A stretch of 64,000 nt of DNA from Pseudoxanthomonas sp. 3HH-4 (GCF_006716465.1 NZ_VFPB01000001.1:592983-656982); one strand, 5' to 3'. Counted from the first letter of the stretch, positions 17,200 to 26,823 are shown. Made by a program: numbers and translations. Notes: generated by a model not told the origin, from the sequence alone.

Positions 17200-18108
17200 A
17201 TGACCCTGCTGCGCATCGCCACCCGCAAAAGCCCGCTCGCCCTCTGGCAGAGCGAACACGTCGCCGACCGGCTGCGCGCCGCCCATCCCGGGCTGGCGGT
17301 CGAGCTGGTGCCGATGAGCACGCGTGGCGACGAGGTGCTGGACCGCTCGCTGGCCGCCATCGGGGGCAAGGGCCTGTTCCTGAAGGAGCTGGAGCTGGCC
17401 ATGCTGCGTGGCGAGGCGGACTGCGCCGTGCATTCACTGAAGGACGTGCCGATGGAGCTCGAAGGTCCATTCGCGCTGCCTGCCATCCTGCCGCGCGCGG
17501 ATCCGGCCGACGCCTTCATCTCCCACCGGTACGAGGGCATCGCTGCGCTGCCCCATGGCGCACGCGTGGGGACCTCGTCGCTGCGTCGGCAGGCACAGCT
17601 GCGCGCGTTGCGCCTGGACCTGCAGTTGCTGGACCTTCGCGGCAACGTCAATACGCGCCTGGCCAAGCTGGATGCCGGCGACTACGACGCGATCGTGCTG
17701 GCGTGCGCCGGGTTGCAGCGCCTGGGGTTTGCGTCGCGCATCCGCGTGCGGCTGGATGCGCCGCAATGGCTGCCGGCTCCCGCGCAGGGTGCCATCGCGG
17801 TGGAATGCCGGGCCGAAGATCCCGCCACGCATGCGCTGTTCGCGGCGCTGGATGATGCGGGCACGCGCGTCTGCGTGGAGGCGGAGCGGGCCATGAACCG
17901 GGCGTTGCATGGCAGTTGCCATGTTCCGGTGGCGGCGTTTGCGCAGCGCACGGGCGATGTGCTGTCGCTGTCGGGGCTGGTGGGTTCGGCGGCGGAGGGG
18001 CGGGTGATCCGTGCGGAAGGTACCGGTGCGGCCGGCGATCCCGAGGCGCTGGGGCAACGCGTCGCCGCCCAGCTGCTGGCGCAAGGCGCTGGCGCGTTCC
18101 TCGCATGA
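17200..18108 (+). CDS. hemC: Hydroxymethylbilane synthase (porphobilinogen deaminase)
   Basis: A 302-aa cytosolic enzyme that polymerises four porphobilinogen molecules to hydroxymethylbilane in haem synthesis. Family motifs are complete: [13 protein letters not shown] at the start, VHSLKDVP near 78-85, [20 protein letters not shown], and the dipyrromethane-cofactor Cys240 in LHGSCHVPV. Length is normal. ATG 17200 is supported by the N-terminal family motif. GATAAT ends six bases before this ATG, suggesting a leaderless transcript independent of algR. Confidence 0.96.
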   Translation: MTLLRIATRKSPLALWQSEHVADRLRAAHPGLAVELVPMSTRGDEVLDRSLAAIGGKGLFLKELELAMLRGEADCAVHSLKDVPMELEGPFALPAILPRADPADAFISHRYEGIAALPHGARVGTSSLRRQAQLRALRLDLQLLDLRGNVNTRLAKLDAGDYDAIVLACAGLQRLGFASRIRVRLDAPQWLPAPAQGAIAVECRAEDPATHALFAALDDAGTRVCVEAERAMNRALHGSCHVPVAAFAQRTGDVLSLSGLVGSAAEGRVIRAEGTGAAGDPEALGQRVAAQLLAQGAGAFLA

Positions 18109-18121
18109 GCGGCGCGCGTGC

Positions 18122-19027
18122 TTACTTGAAGCGGTAGACCACGTTCATCGTGGTCAGCGTGTCCGTACGCTTCTTCTCCGGTGCCACGTCACTGTTGTGT
18201 CGCGCCTGCCAGCCGGCTTTCAGCGCGAGGTGCGAGTTCATCGTGACCGACACGCCCAGGTCGTTCTGCGCGAAGGTGTTGTAATCGCCCGCCTCGACCA
18301 GCAGCTTGTTGACGATCTCGGTGTTCTCGCTCAGCGCGTAGCGCAGGTCGATCAGGCCACGCCCGATCAGGCTGGATTCGTTGCGCTCCTCAAGGGTGTC
18401 GTAGGCGCGGCGATAACCGGGGCCGACCTGCAGGTCGAGATGGCCGCGCTCACCCTCGAGGACCCGGTTGCCGTAGCTCAGGCTGACCGACTGCTGCCGG
18501 CTGTAGGTGCCGAAGTCGTCTTCTTCGTGGCGCACGGCGGTGTTGAGCGTGCCACGCTGGTCCATGAGATATGCACTGTTGGCGGTGACCGTATAGCGGT
18601 TGGCGGTGGTGCGGCTGTCGCGGACGATGCTGCCGTCGTCCTGGGTCTTGGTGTATTCGGAACGCGAATGCAGGCCGAACAGACTGGCGCTGTGGCGCCA
18701 TGCGCCGCCGTCGGTATAGGTCAGGTCCAGTCGGCCGTTGAAACTCTCGGTGTTGCTGTTGCCGCTACTGGCAGCCACGCCAAGCTCGCCGCCACCGGTG
18801 AGCTTGGGCGTCGGCGGTGCCGGCTCGGGGGGCGTCTCGGGGATGGGGCGCACCGCCATGGCGATGACCGGCAGCGCCGCACTGCCCTGTTTGCCGAAAC
18901 CCTTGCCGGCATGGACGGCTTCCACCTTCTCATTGCGCGGCAGCACCCCTTCGTCAGCCAGGGCAGGCGCAATGTTGCCGGCGATCAGGGCGAGTGCCAG
19001 CAAGGAGGGAGGCGTCGGGCGCGACAT
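18122..19027 (-). CDS. DUF481 outer-membrane protein (YdiY-like)
   Basis: A 301-aa protein with a signal peptide (about 1-24, ending ALADE), a proline-rich linker and a C-terminal DUF481 beta-barrel. Alternating polar/aromatic strands run from GGGELGVAASSGNSNTESF to the aromatic terminus NVVYRFK. E. coli YdiY is called an acid- or salt-inducible outer-membrane protein; a precise role is unknown. ATG 19027 was chosen because it starts the signal peptide. A TGTAAnCGnTTACA palindrome sits 28-43 bases upstream, so a LacI-like regulator probably controls it. It converges with hemC at 13 bases. Confidence 0.85.
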   Translation of the reverse strand: MSRPTPPSLLALALIAGNIAPALADEGVLPRNEKVEAVHAGKGFGKQGSAALPVIAMAVRPIPETPPEPAPPTPKLTGGGELGVAASSGNSNTESFNGRLDLTYTDGGAWRHSASLFGLHSRSEYTKTQDDGSIVRDSRTTANRYTVTANSAYLMDQRGTLNTAVRHEEDDFGTYSRQQSVSLSYGNRVLEGERGHLDLQVGPGYRRAYDTLEERNESSLIGRGLIDLRYALSENTEIVNKLLVEAGDYNTFAQNDLGVSVTMNSHLALKAGWQARHNSDVAPEKKRTDTLTTMNVVYRFK

Positions 19028-19054
19028 GGCAGATCTCGAGAAAACGAAGGGGAG

Positions 19055-19070
19055 ATGTAACCGCTTACAT
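19055..19070. promoter_or_regulatory. CcpA/LacI-like palindrome ATGTAACCGCTTACAT
   Basis: Perfect ATGTAA/TTACAT arms around CCGC with the central CG of LacI-family operators. It lies 28-43 bases upstream of the DUF481 start, where it would overlap a promoter or block elongation. It shares CGCTTACA with the 14482-14497 site. Confidence 0.55.
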
Positions 19071-19234
19071 GGTAGATGTGAGCCGACAGCACCACAACCC
19101 AAGTGCTTGTTCCGATTCAGGTTTGCGACATGCATTCTGCCACGGGAACGCGCCCGATTCAGGATGCCTGTCACGGTCGCCAGCATTCCTGCGCCGTGGC
19201 GCATCGTCTTCCCGTAGCGGCCGTCCACCTCCAC

Positions 19235-19861
19235 TCAAGGCGGGGCATCGATGCTGATCGCCGGGTCGTCGTAGCGCGAATAGGTCAGCAGCACCGTGTA
19301 GGGGCGGCCTTTGTCATCGCGGCCGGTGTGGCGCAGTTGCAGTGGCAGGCCATCCGGACCGATCCAGTAGTCGAACGCGACCGCCTCCGGAGTGGCGTGG
19401 CGAACGCGGTAGCGCCAGGCAGGGCGACCGGCGACGGTGTCATCGCCGATGTGTTCGGCGGACAGAGCCTGCTGGGCCTGCTGGAGTTTGAGTGGGTCGC
19501 GCCACGGGGCGAGCGTTTCCGGAGGGAGTGGTACCCGTATGTGTCGGCCGTCCACCTGCATGTGCAGCACGTGTCCGATGACCGTCTGCGTGCCGCCAGG
19601 CAACGTGATCCGGTAGCGGTCAGGCGCTACATAGTCCATCTCGCCGGTCATCGGCTGGGCGCCTTCCACCTGCATATGCGCATGGAAGCGGCGGGTGGCC
19701 AGGAAGCGGTGCATTGACGCCTTCACGTCCCGCACCGCATCGCGCGCAGGGACTGCGGGTGGCGTTGGCGGAATGGCGGCGGGTACCCCGGCGCCTTCGT
19801 GAGGGGAGGGTCGGCAGGCGGCCAATGCGAACAACAGGGGCAGTAAGGCGCGCGGCGACAT
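19235..19861 (-). CDS. LolA-like lipoprotein
   Basis: A 208-aa lipoprotein: the signal MSPRALLPLLFALAAC ends in lipobox LAAC. The mature part looks like a LolA/LppX-type half-barrel, with strands such as FHAHMQVEGA, EMDYVAPDRYRITLPGGTQ and DYWIGPDGLPLQLRHTG. Proteins of this shape bind or shuttle lipids in the envelope, but this is a fold-level inference only. The start ATG 19861 opens the lipoprotein signal. It is divergent from the WYL-type regulator gene. Confidence 0.7.
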   Translation of the reverse strand: MSPRALLPLLFALAACRPSPHEGAGVPAAIPPTPPAVPARDAVRDVKASMHRFLATRRFHAHMQVEGAQPMTGEMDYVAPDRYRITLPGGTQTVIGHVLHMQVDGRHIRVPLPPETLAPWRDPLKLQQAQQALSAEHIGDDTVAGRPAWRYRVRHATPEAVAFDYWIGPDGLPLQLRHTGRDDKGRPYTVLLTYSRYDDPAISIDAPP

Positions 19862-20070
19862 GGTCGGCAGGCTCCCGGGAAGAGGGCAGCGCCTTGGGTC
19901 CGTGCGTTGAGGGCGCCGCGGCGGCAAAGACACGCCACGGCACCAGGCACCGCACGGGCCCAAAGCGCCGCTGGCGCTTGTCCCCTGTGCGTACTTCAAC
20001 CGCAGGCAGGCGACGAAAACGGCCACCTGTCGGCGATAATCCGGCCACACCCCCCGCTGCCACGCTGCCC

Positions 20071-21042
20071 ATGGACAAGATCGAACGCATCACCGCCCTG
20101 CACCGAATCCTGAAGGCGGCGCGCTATCCGGTCACGGTGAAGCGGCTGCAGGAGGAGTTGGGTTGTTCGCGCGCCACCGTCTATCGCGACCTGGCTTACC
20201 TGCGCGATGCGTTGATGGCGCCGATCGAAGGCGATGGCGAAGCGGGCTTCCGCTACCACGCGGCCGAGAGCGATCGCTTCGAACTGCCGGGGTTGTGGCT
20301 GAGTTCGGAAGAACTGTATGCGTTGCTCGCCGCGCAACAGTTGCTGGTCCGCACCGGCGGCGGCGTGCTCTCGGGCGCGTTGGCGCCGCTGCAGAAGCGC
20401 ATCGAAGGGCTGCTTGCCGATCATGCGGGCGTGGACCACTGGCCCGTGGACCGCGTGCGGGTGATCCCGCACCGCGGACGTACGCTGGATGAAGCCAGCT
20501 TCCGCACCGTGGCGTCGGCCGTACTCGAGCGCAAGCAATTGCAGTTCGAATATCGCGCGCGTTCCACCGACGAGCGTACGCGGCGCGCGGTATCGCCGCA
20601 GCGCATCACCCACTACCGCGACAACTGGTATCTCGATGCGTGGGACCACGAACGCAACGCGCTGCGCAGCTTCGCGGTGGATCGCATCGGCAACGCACGA
20701 CTGGGCGATGAGCCGGCACGCGACCTGCCGAACGAGGAGCTGAACCAGCATCTGGCGTCGAGCTACGGCATCTTCTCGGGCGAACCGAAGGGCTGGGCCA
20801 CCATCCTCTTCAGCGCCAAGGCCGCGCGCTGGGTCGCCGACGAACAGTGGCATTCCAAGCAGCAGGGCCGCCACCTGCCGGACGGCCGTTACGAGCTGAA
20901 GATTCCCTACAGCGTCTCGCGCGAGCTGTTGATGGACATCCTGCATTACGGCGCCGATGCGGAGATCGTCGAACCGGCCGTGCTGCGCGAACAGGCGAAG
21001 GCACTGCTGGAACTGGCGCTGTCGAACTACGGGAAGAAGTAG
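20071..21042 (+). CDS. HTH-WYL transcriptional regulator
   Basis: A 323-aa DNA-binding protein. The N-terminal HTH_11/DeoR-like domain is clear (IERITALHRILKAARYPVTV, then CSRATVYRDLAYLRD). The WYL domain follows (FEYRARSTDERTRRAVSPQR, then NWYLDAWDHERNALRSFAVD) with a C-terminal WCX extension. WYL proteins sense small ligands or nucleic acids and are often linked to DNA damage or phage defence, but no defence genes are nearby. ATG 20071 begins at the HTH. Target genes are unknown; the divergent lipoprotein is one candidate. Confidence 0.92.
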   Translation: MDKIERITALHRILKAARYPVTVKRLQEELGCSRATVYRDLAYLRDALMAPIEGDGEAGFRYHAAESDRFELPGLWLSSEELYALLAAQQLLVRTGGGVLSGALAPLQKRIEGLLADHAGVDHWPVDRVRVIPHRGRTLDEASFRTVASAVLERKQLQFEYRARSTDERTRRAVSPQRITHYRDNWYLDAWDHERNALRSFAVDRIGNARLGDEPARDLPNEELNQHLASSYGIFSGEPKGWATILFSAKAARWVADEQWHSKQQGRHLPDGRYELKIPYSVSRELLMDILHYGADAEIVEPAVLREQAKALLELALSNYGKK

Positions 21043-21063
21043 TTTCGCGGCAGGGCACCGGGT

Positions 21064-21089
21064 TGTGGGAGCGACGCGAGTCGCGACTG
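21064..21089 (+). repeat. Single degenerate REP copy (TGTGGGAG-CGAC-GCGA-GTCG)
   Basis: It has the same outline as the copies at 30133 and 59166: GAG, a CGAC/GTCG stem, then CGAC. The loop is GCGA and the flank carries TGTGGGAG instead of TGTAGGAG. It follows the WYL regulator in the convergent gap before the lipocalin gene. Confidence 0.55.
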
Positions 21090-21228
21090 TGGAGGAACGG
21101 GTCCCGGATCCCGGGCAAGCAGGGGATGGAGCAAGGGAGCCTCGATTGCTCGCACGAGGCGACACGCCCGGCCCTCTGATTTCCATCGTGACTGACATCG
21201 CGCGCAGGGATTCCCGCGGCGGACCTCC

Positions 21229-21813
21229 CTAAAGCTCCTTCGGCTCGCCGAAGCCCGGCTTCCCGACCTGCGCCGGCACCTGGGGCACGCGGACCAGCTG
21301 GCGGGCGTTGATGCCGTGGTCGCGCGCCTTCTTCACCAGTTCCTCGTAGCGCACGTCGTCCATGAGCGGATCGCGGGCCATGATCCAGCCCATGTCGCGG
21401 CCGGGGTAATCCGCCAGTGCCCATGAGTAGTCGGGTGCCACTTCGACGATGCGCCACTTGGCGGGCACCACGCCAACGAACCAAAGCGTCCACTCGCGGT
21501 TGCCGGAATCTCCCTTGACCGAGGCGCGCGCCTCGCGCAGTTGCTCGGGTTCGCCGAAGCCTTCGCGGTAGTGGTACGCCACGCCCACCTTGTCGATGTC
21601 GCGCAGTGCGTATTCGTAACGCGCTGCCACGTGCCCGCGCTCTGCGAAGTAGGGGATGTGCGCGACGACATGCCAGGTGCCCATGAAGCGGGGCAGGTCC
21701 ACCGCGTCGGGTGCTGCGCGCGCCGGGCCGCGGCTGGCACAGCCGCCCGCCAGTGCCAGCAGCAGGGCGAGCAGTGCAATGCGGACCACGCGGATTGGCA
21801 ACGCCATGGGCAT
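21229..21813 (-). CDS. blc: Outer-membrane lipocalin (Blc-like)
   Basis: A 194-aa bacterial lipocalin. A lipoprotein signal ends in LAGGC. The lipocalin start motif (FMGTWHVVAHIPYFAERG) follows, then EVAPDYSWALADYPGRDMGWIMAR split across the second motif and the conserved C-terminal helix. Blc-type proteins bind lysophospholipids or fatty acids at the outer membrane and respond to envelope stress. ATG 21813 was chosen over 21837 because CGGAG lies about 8 bases upstream. Confidence 0.9.
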   Translation of the reverse strand: MPMALPIRVVRIALLALLLALAGGCASRGPARAAPDAVDLPRFMGTWHVVAHIPYFAERGHVAARYEYALRDIDKVGVAYHYREGFGEPEQLREARASVKGDSGNREWTLWFVGVVPAKWRIVEVAPDYSWALADYPGRDMGWIMARDPLMDDVRYEELVKKARDHGINARQLVRVPQVPAQVGKPGFGEPKEL

Positions 21814-21954
21814 GTGGGACTCCGTTCTCCCTGTCATACGAACACGCTAGTCATCAGGATGCGACGGAGATGTTAACCGGTGATGTCGCAACCCGTGAGA
21901 TGTCGTTGCGCGAGTGTGACGTCGTACTGACATCACACAAAGGAATCCGCCGCC

Positions 21955-22272
21955 ATGTCCATGTCCTTGTTCCAGGTTTCGCATGCGGTCCGCCAGGACC
22001 GCCCCGATGTCCATCTGGATCGTGTCCTGCGCCGCGTGGTGCTGTCAGGTGTTGCGCTGGTGTTGCTGCTGCCGCTGGCCCGCGCCAGCACCGACTGGTT
22101 GGGTTGGCTGCCCCTGTGGCTGGTCGGGATGCCTGCCGTGGCCTGGTGGGCCCTGCACCGTTTCCGGCTTCCGGTCCGTGGGGCCAGGTCGCATCGGACG
22201 GCGCACCGTCGTCGCAGCCCGCAGGCGCGCCGCATCCGCGACAGGGGCGTCGCCCTGCCCCGGGCGGCCTGA
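21955..22272 (+). CDS. Small predicted inner-membrane protein
   Basis: A 105-aa protein with a good AAGGA site before ATG 21955. It has two adjacent hydrophobic stretches (about 28-45, VVLSGVALVLLLPLA; and about 48-66, LGWLPLWLVGMPAVAWWAL) and then a strongly basic arginine/histidine-rich tail. This suggests a two-helix membrane hairpin with a cytoplasmic tail. I recognise no family. It is short but has a plausible start. Confidence 0.5.
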   Translation: MSMSLFQVSHAVRQDRPDVHLDRVLRRVVLSGVALVLLLPLARASTDWLGWLPLWLVGMPAVAWWALHRFRLPVRGARSHRTAHRRRSPQARRIRDRGVALPRAA

Positions 22273-22348
22273 CCTTCGGCAGGGGGTGCCCTCCGGGCCT
22301 TGTGCTAGCGTGCCATGTTCATGAAACGCACCTCCGGAGCCGTACCCG

Positions 22349-24454
22349 ATGCCCAGACTCACCCATGCTTGCCTGGCCGCAGGCCTCGCTGTTGCTGGCG
22401 CGCTGTCAGCCCCTGCCCATGCCAAGGAGGCTGACGTGACGAACGATCCGTATGCCTGGCTGGAGGACGTCGAAGGGCAGAAGCAGTTGGATTGGGTGAA
22501 GGGCGTGAACGCCAGGGCCGAGGCCGAGATCGCCTCGACGCCGGCGTTCAAGCAACTGGAGTCGGATATCCGCGCCATCCTCGATTCAGACGCCAAGATC
22601 CCGGGCGTGCAGAAGATCGGCGACTACTACTACAACTTCTGGAAGGACAAGCAGCACGAACGCGGCGTCTGGCGCCGCACCACGCTGGCCGAGTACCGCA
22701 AGGCGCAGCCGCAGTGGGAGACCGTGCTGGACCTGGACGCGCTGAACAAGGCCGAGGGCAAGAACTGGGTCTGGCACGGCGCCGACTGCCGCAAGCCCGA
22801 CTACACCCGCTGCCTGATCGCGCTGTCGCGCGGCGGCGCCGACGCCGACGAGACCCGCGAGTTCGACCTGGTCAACAAGAAGTTCCTCGCCGACGGTTTC
22901 TACCGCCCGGAAGCGAAGGGCGGCCTGGGCTGGAAGGACGCCGATACCGTCTACGTGTACACCGACTTCGGCGACGGCAGCATGACCAGCTCGGGTTATC
23001 CGCGCATCGCCAAGGAGTGGAAGCGCGGCACGCCGCTGGAGAGCGCTGCCGTCGTCTACGAAGGCAAGCCGGACGACATGTATATCGCCGCGTTCCACGA
23101 CGACACGCCGGGCTTCCAGCGCGATTTCGTCAGCCGCACGCTGGCCTTCTACAACGACGAGCTGTACCTGCGCCGCGCCGACGGCACGCTGGCCAAGATC
23201 GATGCGCCCAACTCGGCCAACAAGGGCGTGCACAAGGAGTGGCTGACCCTGGAGCTGCGCGAGCCGTGGACGGTCGGCGGCAAGACCTATGCGGCCGGCA
23301 GCCTGCTGGCGGCCAAGTTCGACGACTTCATGGCCGGCAAGCGCGACTTCGACGTGCTGTTCGCGCCGACCGACAAGACTTCGCTGGCCGGCTTCACCTG
23401 GACGAAGAGCCACCTCGTCCTCAACGTGCTGGAAGACGTGAAGAACCGCCTGAGCGTGCTGACGCCGTCGGCCTCGGGCTGGACCACCAGCGCCTTCGTC
23501 GGCGCACCGTCCTTCGGCACCGTCGGGGTCGGCGACGTGGACAGCGACGACAGCGATGCGGTGTGGCTGACCGTCACCGACTACCTGACCCCGACGACGC
23601 TGTCGCTGGCCGAGATCGGCCAGCCGCCCGAGCAGCTGAAGTCGATGCCGGCGTTCTTCGACGCTTCGGGCAAGAAGATCGAACAGCACTTCGCCACCTC
23701 CAAGGACGGCACCAAGGTGCCGTACTTCCTTGTGCGCCCTGAAGGCTTGAAGTACGACGGCAGCACGCCGACCTTGCTCTACGGCTACGGCGGCTTCGAG
23801 ATCTCGTTGACCCCCGGCTATTCCGGCGGCGTGGGCAAGGGCTGGCTGGAGAAAGGCGGCGTCTATGCCGTCGCCAACATCCGCGGTGGCGGCGAGTACG
23901 GCCCGCGCTGGCACCAGGCGGCGCTGAAGGCCAACCGCCACAAGGCGTACGAGGACTTCGCCGCGGTCGCGCAGGACCTGATCGCCCGCAAGATCACCTC
24001 GTCGAAGCACCTGGGCATCCAGGGCGGCAGCAATGGCGGCCTGCTGACGGGCAACATGCTGACGCAGTACCCGGAGCTGTTCGGCGCCGTCGTCGTGCAG
24101 GTGCCGCTGCTGGACATGAAGCGCTACAGCCACCTGCTGGCGGGTGCTTCGTGGATGGCCGAGTACGGCAACCCTGATACCGCCGACTGGGAATTCATCC
24201 AGACCTTCTCGCCGTACCACCTGTTCGATGCGAAGAAGGACTACCCGCCGACCCTGTTCATGACCTCCACCCGCGACGACCGCGTCCATCCGGGCCATGC
24301 CCGCAAGATGGCCGCGAAGATGCTGGAGGCGGGCAAGGACGTGCGCTACTACGAGAACATCGAAGGTGGCCACGGCGGTGCGGCCAACAACGCCCAGGCC
24401 GCGCACATGAGCGCGCTGGCCTACACCTTCCTCTGGCAGCAACTGACCAAATAA
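22349..24454 (+). CDS. Exported prolyl oligopeptidase family S9A peptidase
   Basis: A 701-aa serine peptidase with a signal peptide (about 1-25, ending PAHAK). A seven-blade propeller domain precedes the C-terminal alpha/beta-hydrolase domain. The catalytic triad is Ser561 in GGSNGG, an Asp at 643/644 in STRDDRVHP and His675 in EGGHGG. Prolyl oligopeptidases cut short peptides after proline and the propeller excludes folded proteins. The signal places it in the periplasm. It is followed after a hairpin by a second S9A peptidase. Confidence 0.93.
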   Translation: MPRLTHACLAAGLAVAGALSAPAHAKEADVTNDPYAWLEDVEGQKQLDWVKGVNARAEAEIASTPAFKQLESDIRAILDSDAKIPGVQKIGDYYYNFWKDKQHERGVWRRTTLAEYRKAQPQWETVLDLDALNKAEGKNWVWHGADCRKPDYTRCLIALSRGGADADETREFDLVNKKFLADGFYRPEAKGGLGWKDADTVYVYTDFGDGSMTSSGYPRIAKEWKRGTPLESAAVVYEGKPDDMYIAAFHDDTPGFQRDFVSRTLAFYNDELYLRRADGTLAKIDAPNSANKGVHKEWLTLELREPWTVGGKTYAAGSLLAAKFDDFMAGKRDFDVLFAPTDKTSLAGFTWTKSHLVLNVLEDVKNRLSVLTPSASGWTTSAFVGAPSFGTVGVGDVDSDDSDAVWLTVTDYLTPTTLSLAEIGQPPEQLKSMPAFFDASGKKIEQHFATSKDGTKVPYFLVRPEGLKYDGSTPTLLYGYGGFEISLTPGYSGGVGKGWLEKGGVYAVANIRGGGEYGPRWHQAALKANRHKAYEDFAAVAQDLIARKITSSKHLGIQGGSNGGLLTGNMLTQYPELFGAVVVQVPLLDMKRYSHLLAGASWMAEYGNPDTADWEFIQTFSPYHLFDAKKDYPPTLFMTSTRDDRVHPGHARKMAAKMLEAGKDVRYYENIEGGHGGAANNAQAAHMSALAYTFLWQQLTK

Positions 24455-24460
24455 GCGTCC

Positions 24461-24484
24461 GACGCCCCTCTCCGGAGGGGCGTC
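24461..24484 (+). terminator. Hairpin between the two S9 peptidase genes
   Basis: A perfect 10-bp stem (GACGCCCCTC / GAGGGGCGTC) with loop TCCG directly follows the first peptidase gene. No T-run follows, so termination may be partial and the next gene could be co-transcribed. Confidence 0.5.
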
Positions 24485-24516
24485 GCCATTGCATCCCGCG
24501 TCCCCGGACCCCATCC

Positions 24517-26688
24517 ATGAAGCCGACCTCCTTTCTGCTTGCCGCCACCGTCCTGATGAGCACCCCGATCACCTCCGCGCTGGCCGCCAGCGCTACCCCG
24601 CCCGACGTGGCGAAAAAGCCGCACGTGGTGAAGGCGCCACATGGCGCCGAACGCAACGACGAGTACTACTGGCTGCGCGACGACAAGCGCGAGAACAAGG
24701 AGATGCTGGCGTACCTCAACGCCGAGAACGCCTACACCGATGCGGTGATGGCGCCGCTGAAGCCGCTGGAGGACAAGCTGTACGACGAAGTCGTCGCGCG
24801 CATCAAGCAGGACGACGCCAGCGTGCCCTACCGCGAGCGCGGCTGGTGGTATTACGCCCGCTTCGTCACCGGCAAGGACTATCCGGTGCATGCGCGGCGC
24901 AAGGACGGCCCGGGCGTGGATGCGGTGTCGATCCAGGCCGCCAATGCCGCCGGCGACTTCAACGGCGAACAGGTGCTGCTGGATGTCAACGCGCTGGGCG
25001 AAGGCAAGGACTACTACAACGTCGGCGACTACGAAGTCAGCCAGGACAACACGCTGCTGGCGTACGCCGACGACACCAACGGCCGCCGCCAGTACACCAT
25101 CCGATTCAAGAACCTGGAGACCGGCGAAATCCTGCCAGATACGGTCACCAATGCCGAACCGAACCTGGTCTGGTCCGACGATGGCCGCACGCTGTTCTAC
25201 GTCGACAAGGATCCGGAGACCCTGCTCAGCAAGCGCGTGAAGGCGCACGTGCTGGGCACGCCGTCCAGCCAGGACACGCTGGTCTACGAAGAGGAAGACG
25301 ACAGCTTCTACATGGGTATCGGCCGCACCCGCGACGACAAATTCATCTGCATCAGCGTAGAGAGCACCGTGTCCTCCGAAATGCGCTGCACGCCGGCCGC
25401 CAGTCCCGGCGTGTTCACCGTGCTGGCCCCGCGCGAACGCGACGTCGAGTACCAGGCCGATCACTTGGGCGACCGCTGGGTGATCCGCACCAACGCCGAT
25501 GGCGCCACCAACTTCAAGATCGTGACCGCGCCGACCGACTCGGTCTCACGCAAGGACTGGAAGGACTGGATCGGGCACCGCGCCGACGTGTTCGTCGAGG
25601 GCTTCGAGCTGTTCGACGGTTTCAGTGTGGTGGCCGAACGCGCCAACGCGCTGGAAAGCCTGCGCGTGATCAAGGCCGATGGCAGCAGCGACTACGTCAA
25701 GGCCGACGAGCCGGCGTACTCGATGGGCCTGTCCGCCAATCCGGAAACCGGTACCGACTGGCTGCGCTACAGCTATACCTCGATGACCACGCCGGCCACG
25801 ACCTACGAGATCAACACCAAGACCGGCGAGCGCCGCCAGTTGAAGCAGCAGCCCGTGCCGGGCTACGACGCGTCGAAGTACGTGACCGAGCGTGTGTGGG
25901 CACCGGCCCGCGACGGCAAGACGAAGATCCCGGTGACCCTGGTGTACCGCAAGGACGTCGCGCGCGACGGCAAGGCGCCGATGCTGCAGTACGCCTACGG
26001 CAGCTATGGCGCGTCGATGGACCCGAACTTCAGCATTACCAACGTCAGCCTGCTGGACCGTGGCGTGGTCTACGCGCTGGCCCACATCCGCGGCGGCCAG
26101 GAAATGGGCCGTGCGTGGTACGACGACGGCAAGCTCTACAACAAGATCAACACCTTCACCGACTTCATCGACGTCACCGACTACCTGGTCAAGGAGGGCT
26201 ATGCGGCGAAGGATCGCGTGGCCGCTATGGGTGGCAGTGCCGGCGGCTTGCTGATGGGCGCGGTGTCGAACATGGCGCCGGAGAAGTACAAGGTCATCCT
26301 GACGCTGGTGCCGTTCGTCGACGTGGCGACCACGATGCTGGACCCCAGCATCCCGCTGACCACCAACGAGTACGACGAGTGGGGCAACCCGGAAGAGAAG
26401 GGCTACTACGACTACATCCTCACGTACTCGCCCTACGACAACCTGCAGGCGAAGGCCTATCCGGCGATGTTCGTGGGCACGGGCCTGTGGGATTCGCAGG
26501 TGCAGTACTGGGAGCCGGCCAAGTACGTCGCCCGCCTGCGCGACCTCAACACCGGCACCGGTCCGGTGGTGTTCCGCACCAACATGGAAGCCGGCCACGG
26601 CGGCAAGTCCGGCCGATTCCGCCAGTACCGCGAGCGTGCCGAGATGTTCGCCTTCATGCTGGACCAGCTGGGCGTCGCCTCGAAGTAG
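24517..26688 (+). CDS. ptrB: Oligopeptidase B (S9A) with signal peptide
   Basis: A 723-aa peptidase. N-terminal motifs of oligopeptidase B are present (NDEYYWLRDDKRENKEMLAY). The catalytic domain shows RGGQEMGRAWY, nucleophile Ser574 in GGSAGG, the acid region GLWDSQVQYWEPAK and a histidine in EAGHGGKSGR. The family cleaves peptides after Arg or Lys. E. coli PtrB is cytosolic; this one has a signal peptide (about 1-24, ending LAAS), so it should be periplasmic. It lies 62 bases after the prolyl oligopeptidase gene, forming a peptide-degrading pair. Confidence 0.93.
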   Translation: MKPTSFLLAATVLMSTPITSALAASATPPDVAKKPHVVKAPHGAERNDEYYWLRDDKRENKEMLAYLNAENAYTDAVMAPLKPLEDKLYDEVVARIKQDDASVPYRERGWWYYARFVTGKDYPVHARRKDGPGVDAVSIQAANAAGDFNGEQVLLDVNALGEGKDYYNVGDYEVSQDNTLLAYADDTNGRRQYTIRFKNLETGEILPDTVTNAEPNLVWSDDGRTLFYVDKDPETLLSKRVKAHVLGTPSSQDTLVYEEEDDSFYMGIGRTRDDKFICISVESTVSSEMRCTPAASPGVFTVLAPRERDVEYQADHLGDRWVIRTNADGATNFKIVTAPTDSVSRKDWKDWIGHRADVFVEGFELFDGFSVVAERANALESLRVIKADGSSDYVKADEPAYSMGLSANPETGTDWLRYSYTSMTTPATTYEINTKTGERRQLKQQPVPGYDASKYVTERVWAPARDGKTKIPVTLVYRKDVARDGKAPMLQYAYGSYGASMDPNFSITNVSLLDRGVVYALAHIRGGQEMGRAWYDDGKLYNKINTFTDFIDVTDYLVKEGYAAKDRVAAMGGSAGGLLMGAVSNMAPEKYKVILTLVPFVDVATTMLDPSIPLTTNEYDEWGNPEEKGYYDYILTYSPYDNLQAKAYPAMFVGTGLWDSQVQYWEPAKYVARLRDLNTGTGPVVFRTNMEAGHGGKSGRFRQYRERAEMFAFMLDQLGVASK

Positions 26689-26708
26689 GAGATGTCGCAA
26701 GACAGGAA

Positions 26709-26732
26709 GAAGGCCGGGGAAACCCGGCTTTC
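26709..26732 (+). terminator. Terminator after oligopeptidase B gene
   Basis: GCCGGG-GAAA-CCCGGC stem-loop extended by G/A-T/C pairs and followed by TTCGTTT. It lies 20 bases after the stop codon. Confidence 0.65.
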
Positions 26733-26823
26733 TTCGTTTCCGGTGCCCTCCGACGGGGGGTACTCCAGTGCTGCTGGCCGCCGCCGATAACCGTGGGGAC
26801 GAGTTCGTTGACGGAGGCAGGGC

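Noticed and set aside
21920-21946. CRP/Clp-like site TGTGA...TCACA before the small membrane protein
   Set aside because: The half-sites are 13 bases apart, but CRP needs about six. Not a credible CRP/Clp box.
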